This document shows, piece after piece, positions 26,032 through 35,807 of a stretch of DNA of 64,000 nt (the stretch's first letter is position 1; the number at the start of each line of letters is the position of its first letter). The translations under genes and the position numbers were made by a program. The DNA comes from Planctomycetota bacterium (GTDB lineage Bacteria; Planctomycetota; GCA-002687715; DRQF01): NCBI GenBank assembly GCA_020639295.1, contig JACKGY010000006.1, positions 124,001-188,000 on the forward strand. Reading direction: 5' to 3'. Below the pieces are notes generated by a model. It saw nothing but the letters and a program-made list of their open reading frames with translations, had not been told where the DNA came from and did not search any database.

Positions 26032-27387
26032 ATGCCCTCTGTTCGCGCCCTCTTCGTCCTGGTGTTCCTCGTGGTGGTCGGACCCGATCTGCCGGCCCAG
26101 GATGGTCCGCGCGCGCTCGACCGGGCCGCGCTCAAGGAGCTCGGCGATCTGGCCCGGGAGTTCTGGAAGCTGCGCCCGCCGAGCTACTTCGTCGATCGCG
26201 ACCAGGCGGCCTGGGAGGCCTACATGGCCAAGTTGGGCGCCTGGGGCGAACTGCCCGAAGGCAGTCTGGAGACGGTCCTCGACCAGTTCTGGAAGCTCGC
26301 GGCACGCTCCGGGCCGAGCCTCGCCAAGAAGCAGGGCGGCAAGGGCATCATCGAGACCCCCTACGGCGACGCCTGGTTCTACATGAAGGGCAGCGGCCGG
26401 AAGAAGGGCTTGGTCCTCGGCCTCCATGGCGGCGGCGAGGGCGCCGGGAGCGCCGACGAGGCGGCCGGGAAGTGGAGCGCGAAGAACTGCATCGGCTTCT
26501 ACCCGCAGGGCATCCGCCTGGTCCACGACACCTGGAACACGGTCCACGGCGAGCGCTTCCTGCTCAGCATGATCGAGATCGCCAAGTGCCAGTTCGGCAT
26601 CGATCCCGATCGGGTCTACACGATGGGCTTCTCGATGGGCGGCACCGGCAGCTGGTTCATGGCCGGGCGCCATCCCGACCTCTTGGCCGGTTCCTCACCC
26701 TGCGCCGGCGTCCTGATGGCGGAACCGAAGAGCCAGCTCCCGCGCAAGGAGGACATCGTCAAGCTGCAGCACGGTTTCGTGCCCAACGTGCGCAACCTGG
26801 CGATGTGGTACTACATCGGCCTGAGCGACCGCAACTGCATGCCGGGCACCTACCTCTACGTCGCCGACCTGCTCGAGGAGCTGCGCCGCGACGACCCGGA
26901 GGGCTACCAGGAGGTCCACTTCAAGACCTACGAGGGACTCGCCCACTCCTTCCCCCCGGGTGAGCCCCAGGCCGGCATCGCCTTCCTCGAACAGCAGACC
27001 CGCAAGGCCTTCCCGAAGAAGCTGGTCTGGGAGTACTGCGCCTGGCCCTTCCCGCGCCGCGACGACGCCGACAAGGTGACGCGCTACCAGAAGACCCACT
27101 TCTACTGGCTGCGCTGCAGCAACCCCTTCGAACAACAGGTCATCCGCGCCGAGCAGGAGGGCAACACCTTCAAGCTGCGCTTCGAGGGTCGGACCCGGAA
27201 CAAGGAGAAGGGGATCTCGATCATGCTCAACCCGAAGATGATCGACGTCGCCCAGGACGTGGTGGTGATCCTCGACGGGCAGGAGGTCTATCGCGGCCGG
27301 CCGAAACCGCGGCTCGATGTCCTGGTCGACTCGCTCGACGCCAAGGTGGACACGACCCTCGTCTTCGACCGCCGGATCGATCTCTGA
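26032..27387 (+). CDS. Secreted alpha/beta-hydrolase esterase
   Basis: 451 residues with a signal peptide cleaved near PAQ (residue 23). The nucleophile motif is GFSMGG with Ser201; the oxyanion region is LHGGGEGAG (131-139), and His in GLAHSFPP is a likely catalytic His. The core resembles feruloyl-esterase / PHB-depolymerase-like hydrolases, with an added C-terminal beta domain (about 330-451). GGAG lies upstream of the ATG. It is divergent from the ABC fusion gene across a 167-bp gap that should hold both promoters. The next gene begins two bases after its stop. Confidence 0.82.
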   Translation: MPSVRALFVLVFLVVVGPDLPAQDGPRALDRAALKELGDLAREFWKLRPPSYFVDRDQAAWEAYMAKLGAWGELPEGSLETVLDQFWKLAARSGPSLAKKQGGKGIIETPYGDAWFYMKGSGRKKGLVLGLHGGGEGAGSADEAAGKWSAKNCIGFYPQGIRLVHDTWNTVHGERFLLSMIEIAKCQFGIDPDRVYTMGFSMGGTGSWFMAGRHPDLLAGSSPCAGVLMAEPKSQLPRKEDIVKLQHGFVPNVRNLAMWYYIGLSDRNCMPGTYLYVADLLEELRRDDPEGYQEVHFKTYEGLAHSFPPGEPQAGIAFLEQQTRKAFPKKLVWEYCAWPFPRRDDADKVTRYQKTHFYWLRCSNPFEQQVIRAEQEGNTFKLRFEGRTRNKEKGISIMLNPKMIDVAQDVVVILDGQEVYRGRPKPRLDVLVDSLDAKVDTTLVFDRRIDL

Positions 27388-27389
27388 GG

Positions 27390-28970
27390 ATGACCGCCAC
27401 CGGGGTCAGGTCCGGCGCGTATCGGCTCGGCGGGACCCTCCTCTTCCTCGGCCTCGTGCTGGTGGTCGACTTCCTGTTCCTCTTCCGCGACCCGGTTCCA
27501 CCGATCCTGAACGACGACTGGGCGATCCACGCCGATCTGGTCTGGGGCCGGGCGCGACCGGCGATCACCGTCATCCGCGAGATGGCGCTGATGAGCTGGG
27601 AGGCGCGGCCGCTGCGCGCGATCGAGTACGGCCTCCAGCTCGCGGCCGAACGGGCCCTGGGGCCACGTGGCCCCTTCCTGCTCCAGGCCCTGATTCTCGC
27701 CCTCGGCGCCCAGGTCTTCGCCAGCCTGGTCGGGCGCCGTCTCGGCGCCCTGACCGGTCTTCTGGCCGGGGCCCTCCTCCTCCTCCACCCGGGCGACACG
27801 ACCCACGTCTGGCTGGCGACGATGATGGCCAAGCTCGCCCTGCTCTACGTCCTGCTCGCGCTCCTGGCCTTCGCCCGCGGCCGTGATCGCGTCGCGGGCC
27901 TGCTCCTGCTCGCGAGCTTCGGCAGCTACGAGCTCGCGCCCTTCGCCTTCGCCCTCGCCCCCTGGGTCGCCGATGGCGGCAGCCGGGCGAGCCTCCGCCG
28001 GGGGCTCCGCGTCTTCATGACCGTCCTCGCGCTCTACCTCGGCTGGCGACTTGCCGTCTTCTCGGTGGCGGCCCCGGAGCTGCGGCTCGGAAGCGATGCC
28101 GGCGGCGGACTCGGCGCGCTCGGCCGGGGTCTGCTCTCGGTCTGGCCGGCGAGCTTCGGGCCGGGCCTCCTGCGCGGCCGGCCCACCGCCCCGGTCCTCC
28201 TCGGCCTCGCCGCGGCCTTCGCCCTGGCCCTCCTCTTCGGGTCGCGACGGCTGGCGCTCGAGACCGATCGCCGCCCCCTGCTGCGCGCCCTCGGCTTCGG
28301 CCTCCTGGCGACCCTGGCCGGCGCGGCGCTCTCCTTCGCGGCCAGGCCGACGCCGGAGCCGGGCATCGCCTCACGGCACCTGATCGGCGCGCTGCCGGGC
28401 GCGGCCCTGGTCCTCGCCTGCCTGCCGGGACTCGTCGGCTCGAGCCTCGGCGGTGGTCGGGCCGCGCGGGGCGCGGCCCTGATCGCGACCGCGTTGCTGC
28501 TGGCCCAGGCCACCGGCGGTCGCCTCGAGGCCCGAGACGACTACCGCGAGGCGGCCCGCTGGCAGCGCCGGATGCTGCACGAGATGATCACGGCCCTCGG
28601 CCCCCTGCCGCCCCACAGCCTGGTGGTGATCGATCGACCGCTCGAGGGCTGGCCGCCACCCGGCTCCCGGCCGGCCGACCGGCGGGCGATCGATCCCCTG
28701 GTCACCGGCCTGCCGCACGAGATCGAGGCCATCCTCGGCCTGGTCTACGACCGCAGCATCGTCGGCATCGCGCGCCAGGACGCCCGCGACGACTTCCGGG
28801 CGCGCCAGGCCACCGCCAGCCAGATCCGCGCCGAAGAACCGCCCTTCCACTCGGTCGTGGTCTGGAGCGTTCCCGAGCGCCGCGCCAGCTGGCTGCGTCG
28901 GCTGCCGCTCGACCCCGGCGAGACGATGGTCGCGCCCTCGGGACCGGCCTGGGACTACCTCGGCCGGTAG
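27390..28970 (+). CDS. GT-C-like polytopic membrane protein
   Basis: 526 residues with about ten hydrophobic helices and a hydrophilic C-terminus. The first periplasmic loop carries an acidic pair in NDDWAIHADL, as in membrane glycosyltransferases of the GT-C (ArnT/PMT) fold. The rest gives no specific match. It starts two bases after the esterase stop, so the two are co-transcribed. It may transfer a sugar from a lipid carrier to an envelope substrate; this is inference from fold type only. The last 16 bases overlap the convergent gene. Confidence 0.72.
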   Translation: MTATGVRSGAYRLGGTLLFLGLVLVVDFLFLFRDPVPPILNDDWAIHADLVWGRARPAITVIREMALMSWEARPLRAIEYGLQLAAERALGPRGPFLLQALILALGAQVFASLVGRRLGALTGLLAGALLLLHPGDTTHVWLATMMAKLALLYVLLALLAFARGRDRVAGLLLLASFGSYELAPFAFALAPWVADGGSRASLRRGLRVFMTVLALYLGWRLAVFSVAAPELRLGSDAGGGLGALGRGLLSVWPASFGPGLLRGRPTAPVLLGLAAAFALALLFGSRRLALETDRRPLLRALGFGLLATLAGAALSFAARPTPEPGIASRHLIGALPGAALVLACLPGLVGSSLGGGRAARGAALIATALLLAQATGGRLEARDDYREAARWQRRMLHEMITALGPLPPHSLVVIDRPLEGWPPPGSRPADRRAIDPLVTGLPHEIEAILGLVYDRSIVGIARQDARDDFRARQATASQIRAEEPPFHSVVVWSVPERRASWLRRLPLDPGETMVAPSGPAWDYLGR

Positions 28971-30427
28971 CAGACCCAGGCACCGCCGAGATGCGCGGGC
29001 AGGGGCAGGATGCGATCCAGTCGATATCGATGCTTCACCGCGTTGAGGACCCGTTCGGTGAAGAAGGGCGCCTCCTGCCTGGTCTCGGCGCGGAAGCGCT
29101 CGGCGTCGTCGAGGTCGAAGCTCGTGACCACGAGCGCGAAGTCGCCGGCCTCGATCCGCTGGAGCAGGGATTCGTCCGAGAACAGGCCGCGGCGGACGAG
29201 ATCCGGCATCAGGAAGGGGTGGTAGACCAGCCGCTTGCCGGCCAACACCGGCAGGCTCATGTCCCAGGACAGGATGTCCCCGTCGAGACGCCCCAGCTCG
29301 CGCCAGACCGTCTCCATGCCGGCCTCGAGTTCCGGTTGACGATACGGCAGGGCGGCCCGGAAGCGACCGCGATCGAGGTCGGGCGGCCAGATCAAGACCG
29401 GCAGGATCAGGAAGGGCAGGGCCAGGGCGGCCTTCCGGGGCCGCTCGACCGCCCAGGTCGCGAGGGCGCCGAATCCGGTCCCGGCGAGAACGGCGAGGAT
29501 GGCCAGCATCTCGAGCATGTAGTTGGTGGCCGAACCGGTCTTGCCGAGGGCCACGAGACCGAAGGCGGCGAAGCAGCACCAGACCTTGAAGAAGCGGCGT
29601 CGGGCATCCTGCTCGCGCGCGCAGCAGAGACCGAGCAGGGCGGGCGGGATCAGCGGCCAGGCGATGGCGAGGAATTGCAGCAGATGGTGACCGAGCAGGG
29701 CGAAGGAGAAGGCGGTACGGTTCGCCGTGACCACGTGGAAGAGGAAGCGCCCGTCGGTGGCCCGCTGCATCAGGTAGACGCCGCCGAGGCCGAGGAGGAT
29801 CGCCAAGAGCCCGAGGAGGAAGGCCTCGCGCGGCCGACGGGACCCGATCACGACGATCAGGGCCAGGGGCGCGGCGATCATCGACTGCTTGGTCCAGAGC
29901 GCGACCAGGAAGAACGCGAGGCCGAGCGCTCGCCCGGTCCGTCCCTTCAGGCGCAGGGCCATGACCCCGGTCAGGGTCGCCGCCAGGGCGAACATGTCGA
30001 CCCGCGCGAGGCTCGACCAGTTGAGGACCGGCTCGAGGGCGAGGAAGAAGGAGGCCGCGGCCCCGCCGGCGAAGACCCTGAGCGGCAGGGAGCCGGGCGA
30101 GGCCAGGCCGGCCATGGTGGCGATCATCGCCGCGGCGAGCAGGGCCGCGAGGAAGGACAGCCAGCGGCCACGATGGAGGTTGGCGAGCGGGTCACGGCCA
30201 TCTCCGGCCGCCATCAGCCAGAGATAGAGCGGAGGATAGTTGTCGATCAGCTCGGGGCCGATGCCCAGATCGGGATAGATCGAGCGCCCCGCGGCCCGCT
30301 CGGCGCAGAGGCCGAGGAGCAGGCCTTCGCCGTGATCGAGCTGGTAGCGGGCGGCGATCCGGTCGCCGCCGCGGCGACAGAAGGCCACCAGGTCGCCCAG
30401 CGAGCAGACGGCGAGGGCCATGAGCAC
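28955..30427 (-). CDS. GT-C-like glycosyltransferase family membrane protein
   Basis: About 490 residues with roughly ten helices. After the first helix the loop contains LDHGEGLLLG and IYPDLGIGPELIDNYPPLY, resembling the DXD-type loop and conserved Tyr/Pro of ArnT/PMT-like enzymes. A soluble C-terminal domain follows. Start choice is unsettled: GTG 30427 is given here, ATG 30421 is also possible, but the only strong ribosome-binding sequence (GGAGGAAGG near 30460-30468) points to an in-frame ATC at 30454. It converges on the previous gene with a 16-base overlap. Confidence 0.78.
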   Translation of the reverse strand: MLMALAVCSLGDLVAFCRRGGDRIAARYQLDHGEGLLLGLCAERAAGRSIYPDLGIGPELIDNYPPLYLWLMAAGDGRDPLANLHRGRWLSFLAALLAAAMIATMAGLASPGSLPLRVFAGGAAASFFLALEPVLNWSSLARVDMFALAATLTGVMALRLKGRTGRALGLAFFLVALWTKQSMIAAPLALIVVIGSRRPREAFLLGLLAILLGLGGVYLMQRATDGRFLFHVVTANRTAFSFALLGHHLLQFLAIAWPLIPPALLGLCCAREQDARRRFFKVWCCFAAFGLVALGKTGSATNYMLEMLAILAVLAGTGFGALATWAVERPRKAALALPFLILPVLIWPPDLDRGRFRAALPYRQPELEAGMETVWRELGRLDGDILSWDMSLPVLAGKRLVYHPFLMPDLVRRGLFSDESLLQRIEAGDFALVVTSFDLDDAERFRAETRQEAPFFTERVLNAVKHRYRLDRILPLPAHLGGAWVCYRPR

Positions 30428-30555
30428 GAAGCAGGCCAGGGTCCGAAGCGTGATGGTCCTTCCTCCCGGATGGTGATGGGCGCGGCCTCGGGGCGCAGCG
30501 CGTTGACGGTTGCCAAGTATGGAGCCAGCATGGTCATGGTCAATCGGGAGAGAAC

Positions 30556-31755
30556 ATGAAACCTGCCGCGCTCTGCTTGCTGATCCTGGCACTCGGCCTG
30601 ACCGCCTGCGCCGGGGGCGACCACGCGACCGACCGGCAACGGTCGGCAAGACCGCCCAGGCCCCGGCCCGAGACGCCGGCCCGGCCGGCCGCGGAGCCGC
30701 GACCGGTGGGCATCCGGCACGCGACCACGCGCGCCGTCTGGGTCGATGCCTGGGGCAGCGGCTTCGAGAGCGAGGCGAGCTGCGATCGCCTGATCGACTG
30801 GTGCCTCGAACGCGGCCTCAACACGATCATCGTCCAGATGCGCCGGACCGGCGACGCCTTCTACCCGAGCGCGATCGAACCGCGCGGCCGCATCGCCGGT
30901 CTGGCGACGAGCGACGACTTCGACCCGCTGGACTATCTGGTGCGCGAAGCCCGCGACCGGCACGGTCTGCGCCTCGAGGCCTGGCTCGTCGCCAACCGCC
31001 TCTGGCAGAGCGACGCCAGTCCGGCGGCCTCGGAGCCGACGCACCTCCTGCAGGCTCATCCCGACTGGCTGTTGATCGATCGGGAAGGGAAGAGCCGGTC
31101 CTCGGGGCCGGAGGCCGCGAGCTATCTCGACCCGGCCCTGCCCGAGGTTCGCGCGCATCTGGCGCGGGTGGCCGCCGATCTGGCGCGGCGCTACCGGGTC
31201 GACGCGATCCACCTCGACTACATCCGCTACCCCGATCGCGACTGGGGCTACGGCAAGGCGAGCCTCGAACGTTTCCGGCGCGACCGCGGCCGGGTCGACT
31301 TCCCGGCGGTCGGCGACCCCGACTTCATCGCCTGGAGGACCCACCAGGTCGAACTCACGGTGGCCGAGATCCGCGCGGCCCTGCGGCTGGCCTCGCCGGC
31401 CTGCGAGCTCGGCGCCGCGGTGGTCGTCTGGGGCGATGCTCCGGCCGGCGACTTCAGCAGCAGCGCCGGCTGCCGCAGTGCCTTCCAGGACTGGCCGGCC
31501 TGGTGCCGGAAGGGACTTCTCGACCTGGTCTACCCGATGCACTACCGCCGCCAGGACGAACCCGGTCAGGCCGCCGCCTTCCGCGACTGGCTCGCGGTCC
31601 TCGCCAGCCTGGACCGCGGTCGAGCCCGGTTGGTGATCGGACTCGGTGGCTACCTGAACGAGCCCGCCGGCCTGGGCGCCCAGATCGAGGCCGTCGATCG
31701 CCTGCGCGACGCCGACGGCTACGCGCTGTTCTCCTATCGCCATCCCCGGCGCTGA
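30556..31755 (+). CDS. GHL10-type glycoside-hydrolase-like lipoprotein
   Basis: 399 residues. A lipoprotein signal ends at LTAC (Cys19), followed by a Pro/Arg-rich linker to about residue 55. The globular part has the features of the GHL10 (DUF187-like) TIM-barrel family: RAVWVDAWGSGF at the start, GLNTIIVQMRRTGD, then AIHLDYIRYPDRDWGYG with the conserved Asp-Tyr-Arg, and a late VYPMHYRR. It probably acts on a cell-wall or exopolysaccharide substrate at the outer membrane. GGGAGAG lies just upstream of the ATG. Confidence 0.85.
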   Translation: MKPAALCLLILALGLTACAGGDHATDRQRSARPPRPRPETPARPAAEPRPVGIRHATTRAVWVDAWGSGFESEASCDRLIDWCLERGLNTIIVQMRRTGDAFYPSAIEPRGRIAGLATSDDFDPLDYLVREARDRHGLRLEAWLVANRLWQSDASPAASEPTHLLQAHPDWLLIDREGKSRSSGPEAASYLDPALPEVRAHLARVAADLARRYRVDAIHLDYIRYPDRDWGYGKASLERFRRDRGRVDFPAVGDPDFIAWRTHQVELTVAEIRAALRLASPACELGAAVVVWGDAPAGDFSSSAGCRSAFQDWPAWCRKGLLDLVYPMHYRRQDEPGQAAAFRDWLAVLASLDRGRARLVIGLGGYLNEPAGLGAQIEAVDRLRDADGYALFSYRHPRR

Positions 31756-31784
31756 GGATCCGGCCCTCGTCCTCCGGCGCCAGC

Positions 31785-34700
31785 TCAGAGCAAGCGTTCG
31801 ATCGCCGCCACCAGGGCCTGGAGATCGAAGGGCTTGACCAGGACATCGAGGCGCTCCAGGTCCTCGTCGCCCGGGTCGTGCCCCGCGCCGGCCCGCAGGA
31901 CCAGGACGCGGGCCTCGGGGTGGCGCGCCATGAAGCTGGCGAGCCCGGGGCGATCGCCCGGAGCGGCGCGATCGAGGTCGAGCACGACCACCTCCGGAGC
32001 CTCCCCGAGCTGGTCGAGGACCTCCTCGGCCTGCGCCAGGGAGATGGCCTCGACGCTGCGGAAGCCGGAGAGTTCCAGGAGCCGGCAGATCAGGGCGCGG
32101 AGCTGGCTGGCCGACTCGCAGACCAGGACCAGGGGATGGTCGCCGGGACCGGACTCGGGCGTGAGCGTGGGCAGTTCGGCCGACCCGAGAAAGGGGATGA
32201 GGATCTCGAAGGTCGTCCCGCGTCCGGGCACGCTGGTGACCCCGATCAGCCCTTGCAGCTGCTGGACGATGCCGTGCACCGTCGCCAGGCCGAGGCCGGT
32301 GCCCTCTCCCACCGGCTTGGTGGTGAAGTAGGGCTCGAAGATGCGCGCCTGGAGGTTCTCGTCCATGCCGACGCCGTCGTCGCGAACACGCAGCCGGAGC
32401 AGGGCCGGTCGGCCACGGCGGCCGGCCCGAGCACCGAGCCGGTAGCGATCCATCAGGATCTCCAGCCGCCCGCCGCCCGGCATGGCGTCGACCGCGTTGA
32501 CGACGAGGTTGAGGATGATCTGCTCGACCTGCACCGGGTCGGCGTGGATCATCCCGAGCGCCTGGTCACGACGGACCACGAGCTCGACGTCCGCGCGCAG
32601 GAGCCGCTCGAGCATGGGGCACATCTCGTCCAGGATGACCCCGGGATCGCAGGGTCTGGGATCGATGCGATCACGGCGGCTGAAGGCGAGCAGGCGCTGG
32701 GTCAGACGGACCGCCCGCTGCCCCGCCTGTTCGATCAGGTCGAGATCGTCGAGCAGCTTGGGGCGCTCCACGCCCTCCCTCAGGGCCCCGCGCATGAGGT
32801 CGACGTGACCGAGCACGGCGGTGAGGATGTTGTTGAAGTCGTGCGCCACGCCGCCGGCCAGGGAGCCCACGGCCTCGAGCTTCATGACGTGCATCAGCTG
32901 CTCCTCCAGGACCCGACGCTCCGACTCGGAACGCTCCCGCCGCTCGATCTCGCGGCGCAAGGCCTGGGCCTGCCGGCCGACGCGCTTCAGCCGGAGGTAG
33001 ATGAGCAGGATGACCGCGCAGAGGACGGCCGCGACCGCGAGGGCGCGCACGAGCGGCTGGCGCCAGAAGGGAAGCTCGACCCTGAGCTCGAGCCGGGAGG
33101 GCGGCGAGACCTGGCCGCTGGCGTTCGAGACCGCGACCACCTCGAGCAGGAGGCGCCCCAGCGGCAGGTGGGCGAAGTCGATGCCCTGGTGATCGCCGAG
33201 CGCGATCCAGTGGTCCTGGCTGCCGACCAGGCGGTAACGGTAGCTGAGCACGTCGCCCGGACCGGCCCGCGGTGACACGAAGGCGACGCTCACGACCTGG
33301 TCGTTGTCCGCGACGCGAATCGGACCCTTGGCGCCACGCGAAAGGAGCTCGACGCCCATGACCTTGACCGAGGTGAACTGCGGCTGGGCCGGGGCCGGCG
33401 GCGCCGGAATCTCCTCGGGCCGGAAATGCAGGACGCCGCGTTCGGTGCCGAAGAAGATGCGCCCGTCGCGAGCGCGGCCGCAGATGCCGGGCAGGAACTC
33501 GAGGGCCCCGAAGACCGCGTCCGGGCGATGGCTGCGCAGGCGCGCCTCGTGAGGATCGTAGCGCAGAAGCCCGTTCCAGGGCGTCGGCACCCAGAGGTCG
33601 CCGCCCTGATCGACGACGATGCCCAGGGCTCCGGAGACCGACTCCTGGCGGGTGGCGGGCACCAGGGTGGTCAGCCCGGTGCCGACGTCGCAGCGGAAGA
33701 GGCCGTTGAGCGCGGCGATGAAGACGCCGCCCGCCGGGCCGACGGCCAGGCCACGCACCTGGGCCGGCAAGGGGTCGTCGGCATGCGGCCGCCGGAGCGC
33801 GTGGACGACGACCCGGCCCTGTCCCCGAGGGATCTCGAGGAGCTGGTCGTTGAACGAGCTGGCCCAGATGCCGCCCCGCCGGTCGCTGGCGAAGTAGCGC
33901 TGGGTCATGCAATCCGGGCCCCGGGGTTCGAAACCGGTCAGGGCCTCGATCCGGCCGCTCGTCGGATCGTAGCGGTCGAAGCCGAGGTCATGGGTCATGA
34001 TCAGCCGGCCGTCCTCGTCGAGGCAGATGCCCATGACGTTGTCCGAACGCGGTCCCGAGCCGCTGCTCAGGAGCTGTCGACGCATGCGGGCCTGCTCGTC
34101 GAGCTGGAGCAGGCCCTGCTCGCGGACGCCGACCCAGACGCCACCATCGTCGTCGGCGGCGATCGAGATCACCGAAGGCAGTGACTCGAAACATGACTTG
34201 GCCTCCTCGATCACCCTCCCCTGACCGGAATCCAGGTCGACGATCTCGAGCGCGCAGTCGTGGCGCGCCACCCAGAGTCGTTCCTCGGCATCGACGATGA
34301 TCGCCGGTCGGCTGAGCAGGGCGGCGTCGCTCAGGGCGACCGAGTAGGGCTGGAGCGCGAAGGGCTCGGTGGATTCGAGCAGGGCATAGCCCCGAGCCGT
34401 GCCCACCCAGAGCGCGCCGCTGCCGTCGAGGCAGAGGGAACGGATGCGGTCGGAGGGCAGGCTGCCGGGGCGGGTCGGATCATGACGGTAGCGACTCGCG
34501 CGGCCGCTGCGACGATCGAGGCGGACGATGCCCTCGCCGTAGGTGCCCACCCAGAGCTGGCCATCCACCCCGATGACCAGATCACGCGCCCGCGCCTGAT
34601 CGACGAAGGCGATCTCCGGCTCCTCGGCTCGCAGCTCCTGCCAGCTCCCGCGGCCGAAATCGACCTCGAACAGACCCGAGCCGGTCGCCATCAGGGCCTG

Positions 34701-35438
34701 ATCGACGCCGGTGGTCCTGAAGGCGGTGATCGGTCCGAGCGACGCCGGCGCCGAGGCGAAACTCCCCGGGCGGAGGACGCGAGCGGCCAGGGTCTCGACC
34801 TCGAGACGGATCACCGCCCCGGAGCGGAAGCAGATCCAGATCGTGTCGTCGCGGCCGGCTTCGACGGCCACCGGCATCCGCCGCTCCCGATCGCTCAGGT
34901 CGGCCTGCGGCCAGGGAATCGGCTCCGGCTCGGTGGCCTCGGGAGCGCAGCGGAACAGACTGGCCCCGCTGACGAACCAGGCACGGCCCTGGGCATCGAG
35001 AGCGAGGTCCATGACCGGCCCGCCGAGTTCGCTTCCGGGACTCGGTCGGTCCTCGCCGCGCGGGAACACGAAGCGGAGGTTTCGGTCGCCTGGCCGGAGC
35101 CGCACGACGCCGGTCCGGCTGCTGCCCCAGATCGTGCCGTCGGGTCCGGCCACGAGCCCGAAGACATAGCAGGACCGGCGCGGATCGACGTCCTTCGCCG
35201 GCAGCGGGAAGTCGCGGGCGTTGCGGCCATCGTGACGGATGATCCGATTGATCCCGGCAAGCCAGGTGAAGCCGCTGGAATCGACGGTGATGCCGGCGCG
35301 CAGCACGTAGCCGGATTCGCTCGGCCCCAGGAGCTGGCGGAAGACCACGCCGGTCCCTTGACCCTGGAGGGAGAGCGCAAACAGGAGCGACAGGACTCCC
35401 GCCAGGAGGTAGGGAACGATCCGGGGGTGGCTCGGCAT
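31785..35438 (-). CDS. Beta-propeller (Reg_prop/Y_Y_Y) hybrid histidine kinase
   Basis: 1217 residues from ATG 35438. After a signal peptide (ending LSLQGQ), about 650 residues form two-component-propeller repeats (many DGSGALWVGT or EDGRLIM-type units), then a Y_Y_Y immunoglobulin-like domain and one transmembrane helix (VRALAVAAVLCAVILLIYLRL). The kinase core has His in GGVAHDFNNILTAVLGH and an ATPase domain with VNAVDAMPGG, DDGVGMDE and GEGTGLGLATV. The final 116 residues are a receiver-like domain whose first acidic pair is replaced by VCES, although the Asp in VVVLDLD and Lys in VKPF remain. Such sensors usually detect extracellular polysaccharide breakdown products. Confidence 0.9.
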   Translation of the reverse strand: MPSHPRIVPYLLAGVLSLLFALSLQGQGTGVVFRQLLGPSESGYVLRAGITVDSSGFTWLAGINRIIRHDGRNARDFPLPAKDVDPRRSCYVFGLVAGPDGTIWGSSRTGVVRLRPGDRNLRFVFPRGEDRPSPGSELGGPVMDLALDAQGRAWFVSGASLFRCAPEATEPEPIPWPQADLSDRERRMPVAVEAGRDDTIWICFRSGAVIRLEVETLAARVLRPGSFASAPASLGPITAFRTTGVDQALMATGSGLFEVDFGRGSWQELRAEEPEIAFVDQARARDLVIGVDGQLWVGTYGEGIVRLDRRSGRASRYRHDPTRPGSLPSDRIRSLCLDGSGALWVGTARGYALLESTEPFALQPYSVALSDAALLSRPAIIVDAEERLWVARHDCALEIVDLDSGQGRVIEEAKSCFESLPSVISIAADDDGGVWVGVREQGLLQLDEQARMRRQLLSSGSGPRSDNVMGICLDEDGRLIMTHDLGFDRYDPTSGRIEALTGFEPRGPDCMTQRYFASDRRGGIWASSFNDQLLEIPRGQGRVVVHALRRPHADDPLPAQVRGLAVGPAGGVFIAALNGLFRCDVGTGLTTLVPATRQESVSGALGIVVDQGGDLWVPTPWNGLLRYDPHEARLRSHRPDAVFGALEFLPGICGRARDGRIFFGTERGVLHFRPEEIPAPPAPAQPQFTSVKVMGVELLSRGAKGPIRVADNDQVVSVAFVSPRAGPGDVLSYRYRLVGSQDHWIALGDHQGIDFAHLPLGRLLLEVVAVSNASGQVSPPSRLELRVELPFWRQPLVRALAVAAVLCAVILLIYLRLKRVGRQAQALRREIERRERSESERRVLEEQLMHVMKLEAVGSLAGGVAHDFNNILTAVLGHVDLMRGALREGVERPKLLDDLDLIEQAGQRAVRLTQRLLAFSRRDRIDPRPCDPGVILDEMCPMLERLLRADVELVVRRDQALGMIHADPVQVEQIILNLVVNAVDAMPGGGRLEILMDRYRLGARAGRRGRPALLRLRVRDDGVGMDENLQARIFEPYFTTKPVGEGTGLGLATVHGIVQQLQGLIGVTSVPGRGTTFEILIPFLGSAELPTLTPESGPGDHPLVLVCESASQLRALICRLLELSGFRSVEAISLAQAEEVLDQLGEAPEVVVLDLDRAAPGDRPGLASFMARHPEARVLVLRAGAGHDPGDEDLERLDVLVKPFDLQALVAAIERLL

Positions 35439-35545
35439 CGAGGCCCAGCATAAGTCCCCCCGCGGGCCCCGAACCAGCAATTAGCCCGCTTCGCTCGCCA
35501 GATGGCCCGGCTGCAAGGTCCGGAGTTCCCGGTGGCGGCCGACCT

Positions 35546-35786
35546 GCCGGCTCGGCAGCCGGCGCTTCGAGGCGGCGGCAGACGCTCGGCGGCAGACGCG
35601 GAACGCCGACCGCTCGGAGCGCCAGCCGCTGGCTGGCCAGGTCTTCTCATCGACGATCCGTACCGATGTCGGCTCGGCAGCCGGCGCTTCGAGGCGCGAT
35701 CGGCAACCAGGCCGGCTCGGCGGCAGACGCTCCGGAACGCCGACCGCTCGGAGCGCCAGCCGCTGGCTGGCCAGGTCTTCTCATCG
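35546..35786. repeat. Two-copy direct repeat made of serial short hairpins
   Basis: This 369-bp stretch without genes (35439-35807) holds a duplicated block. A 53-bp segment at 35600-35652 is repeated without change at 35734-35786, and a 26-bp segment at 35549-35574 recurs at 35671-35696. Each copy contains short perfect hairpins, for example GCCGGCTCGGCAGCCGGC and GCCAGCCGCTGGCTGGC. Related units are found at 55185-55474. Nothing else was seen in the stretch. Confidence 0.8.
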
Positions 35787-35807
35787 GCGGCCGGCCGCTC
35801 GAGGGCT

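Noticed and set aside
35546..35786. CRISPR array
   Set aside because: Only two copies, internal palindromes throughout and no regular spacers or cas genes.
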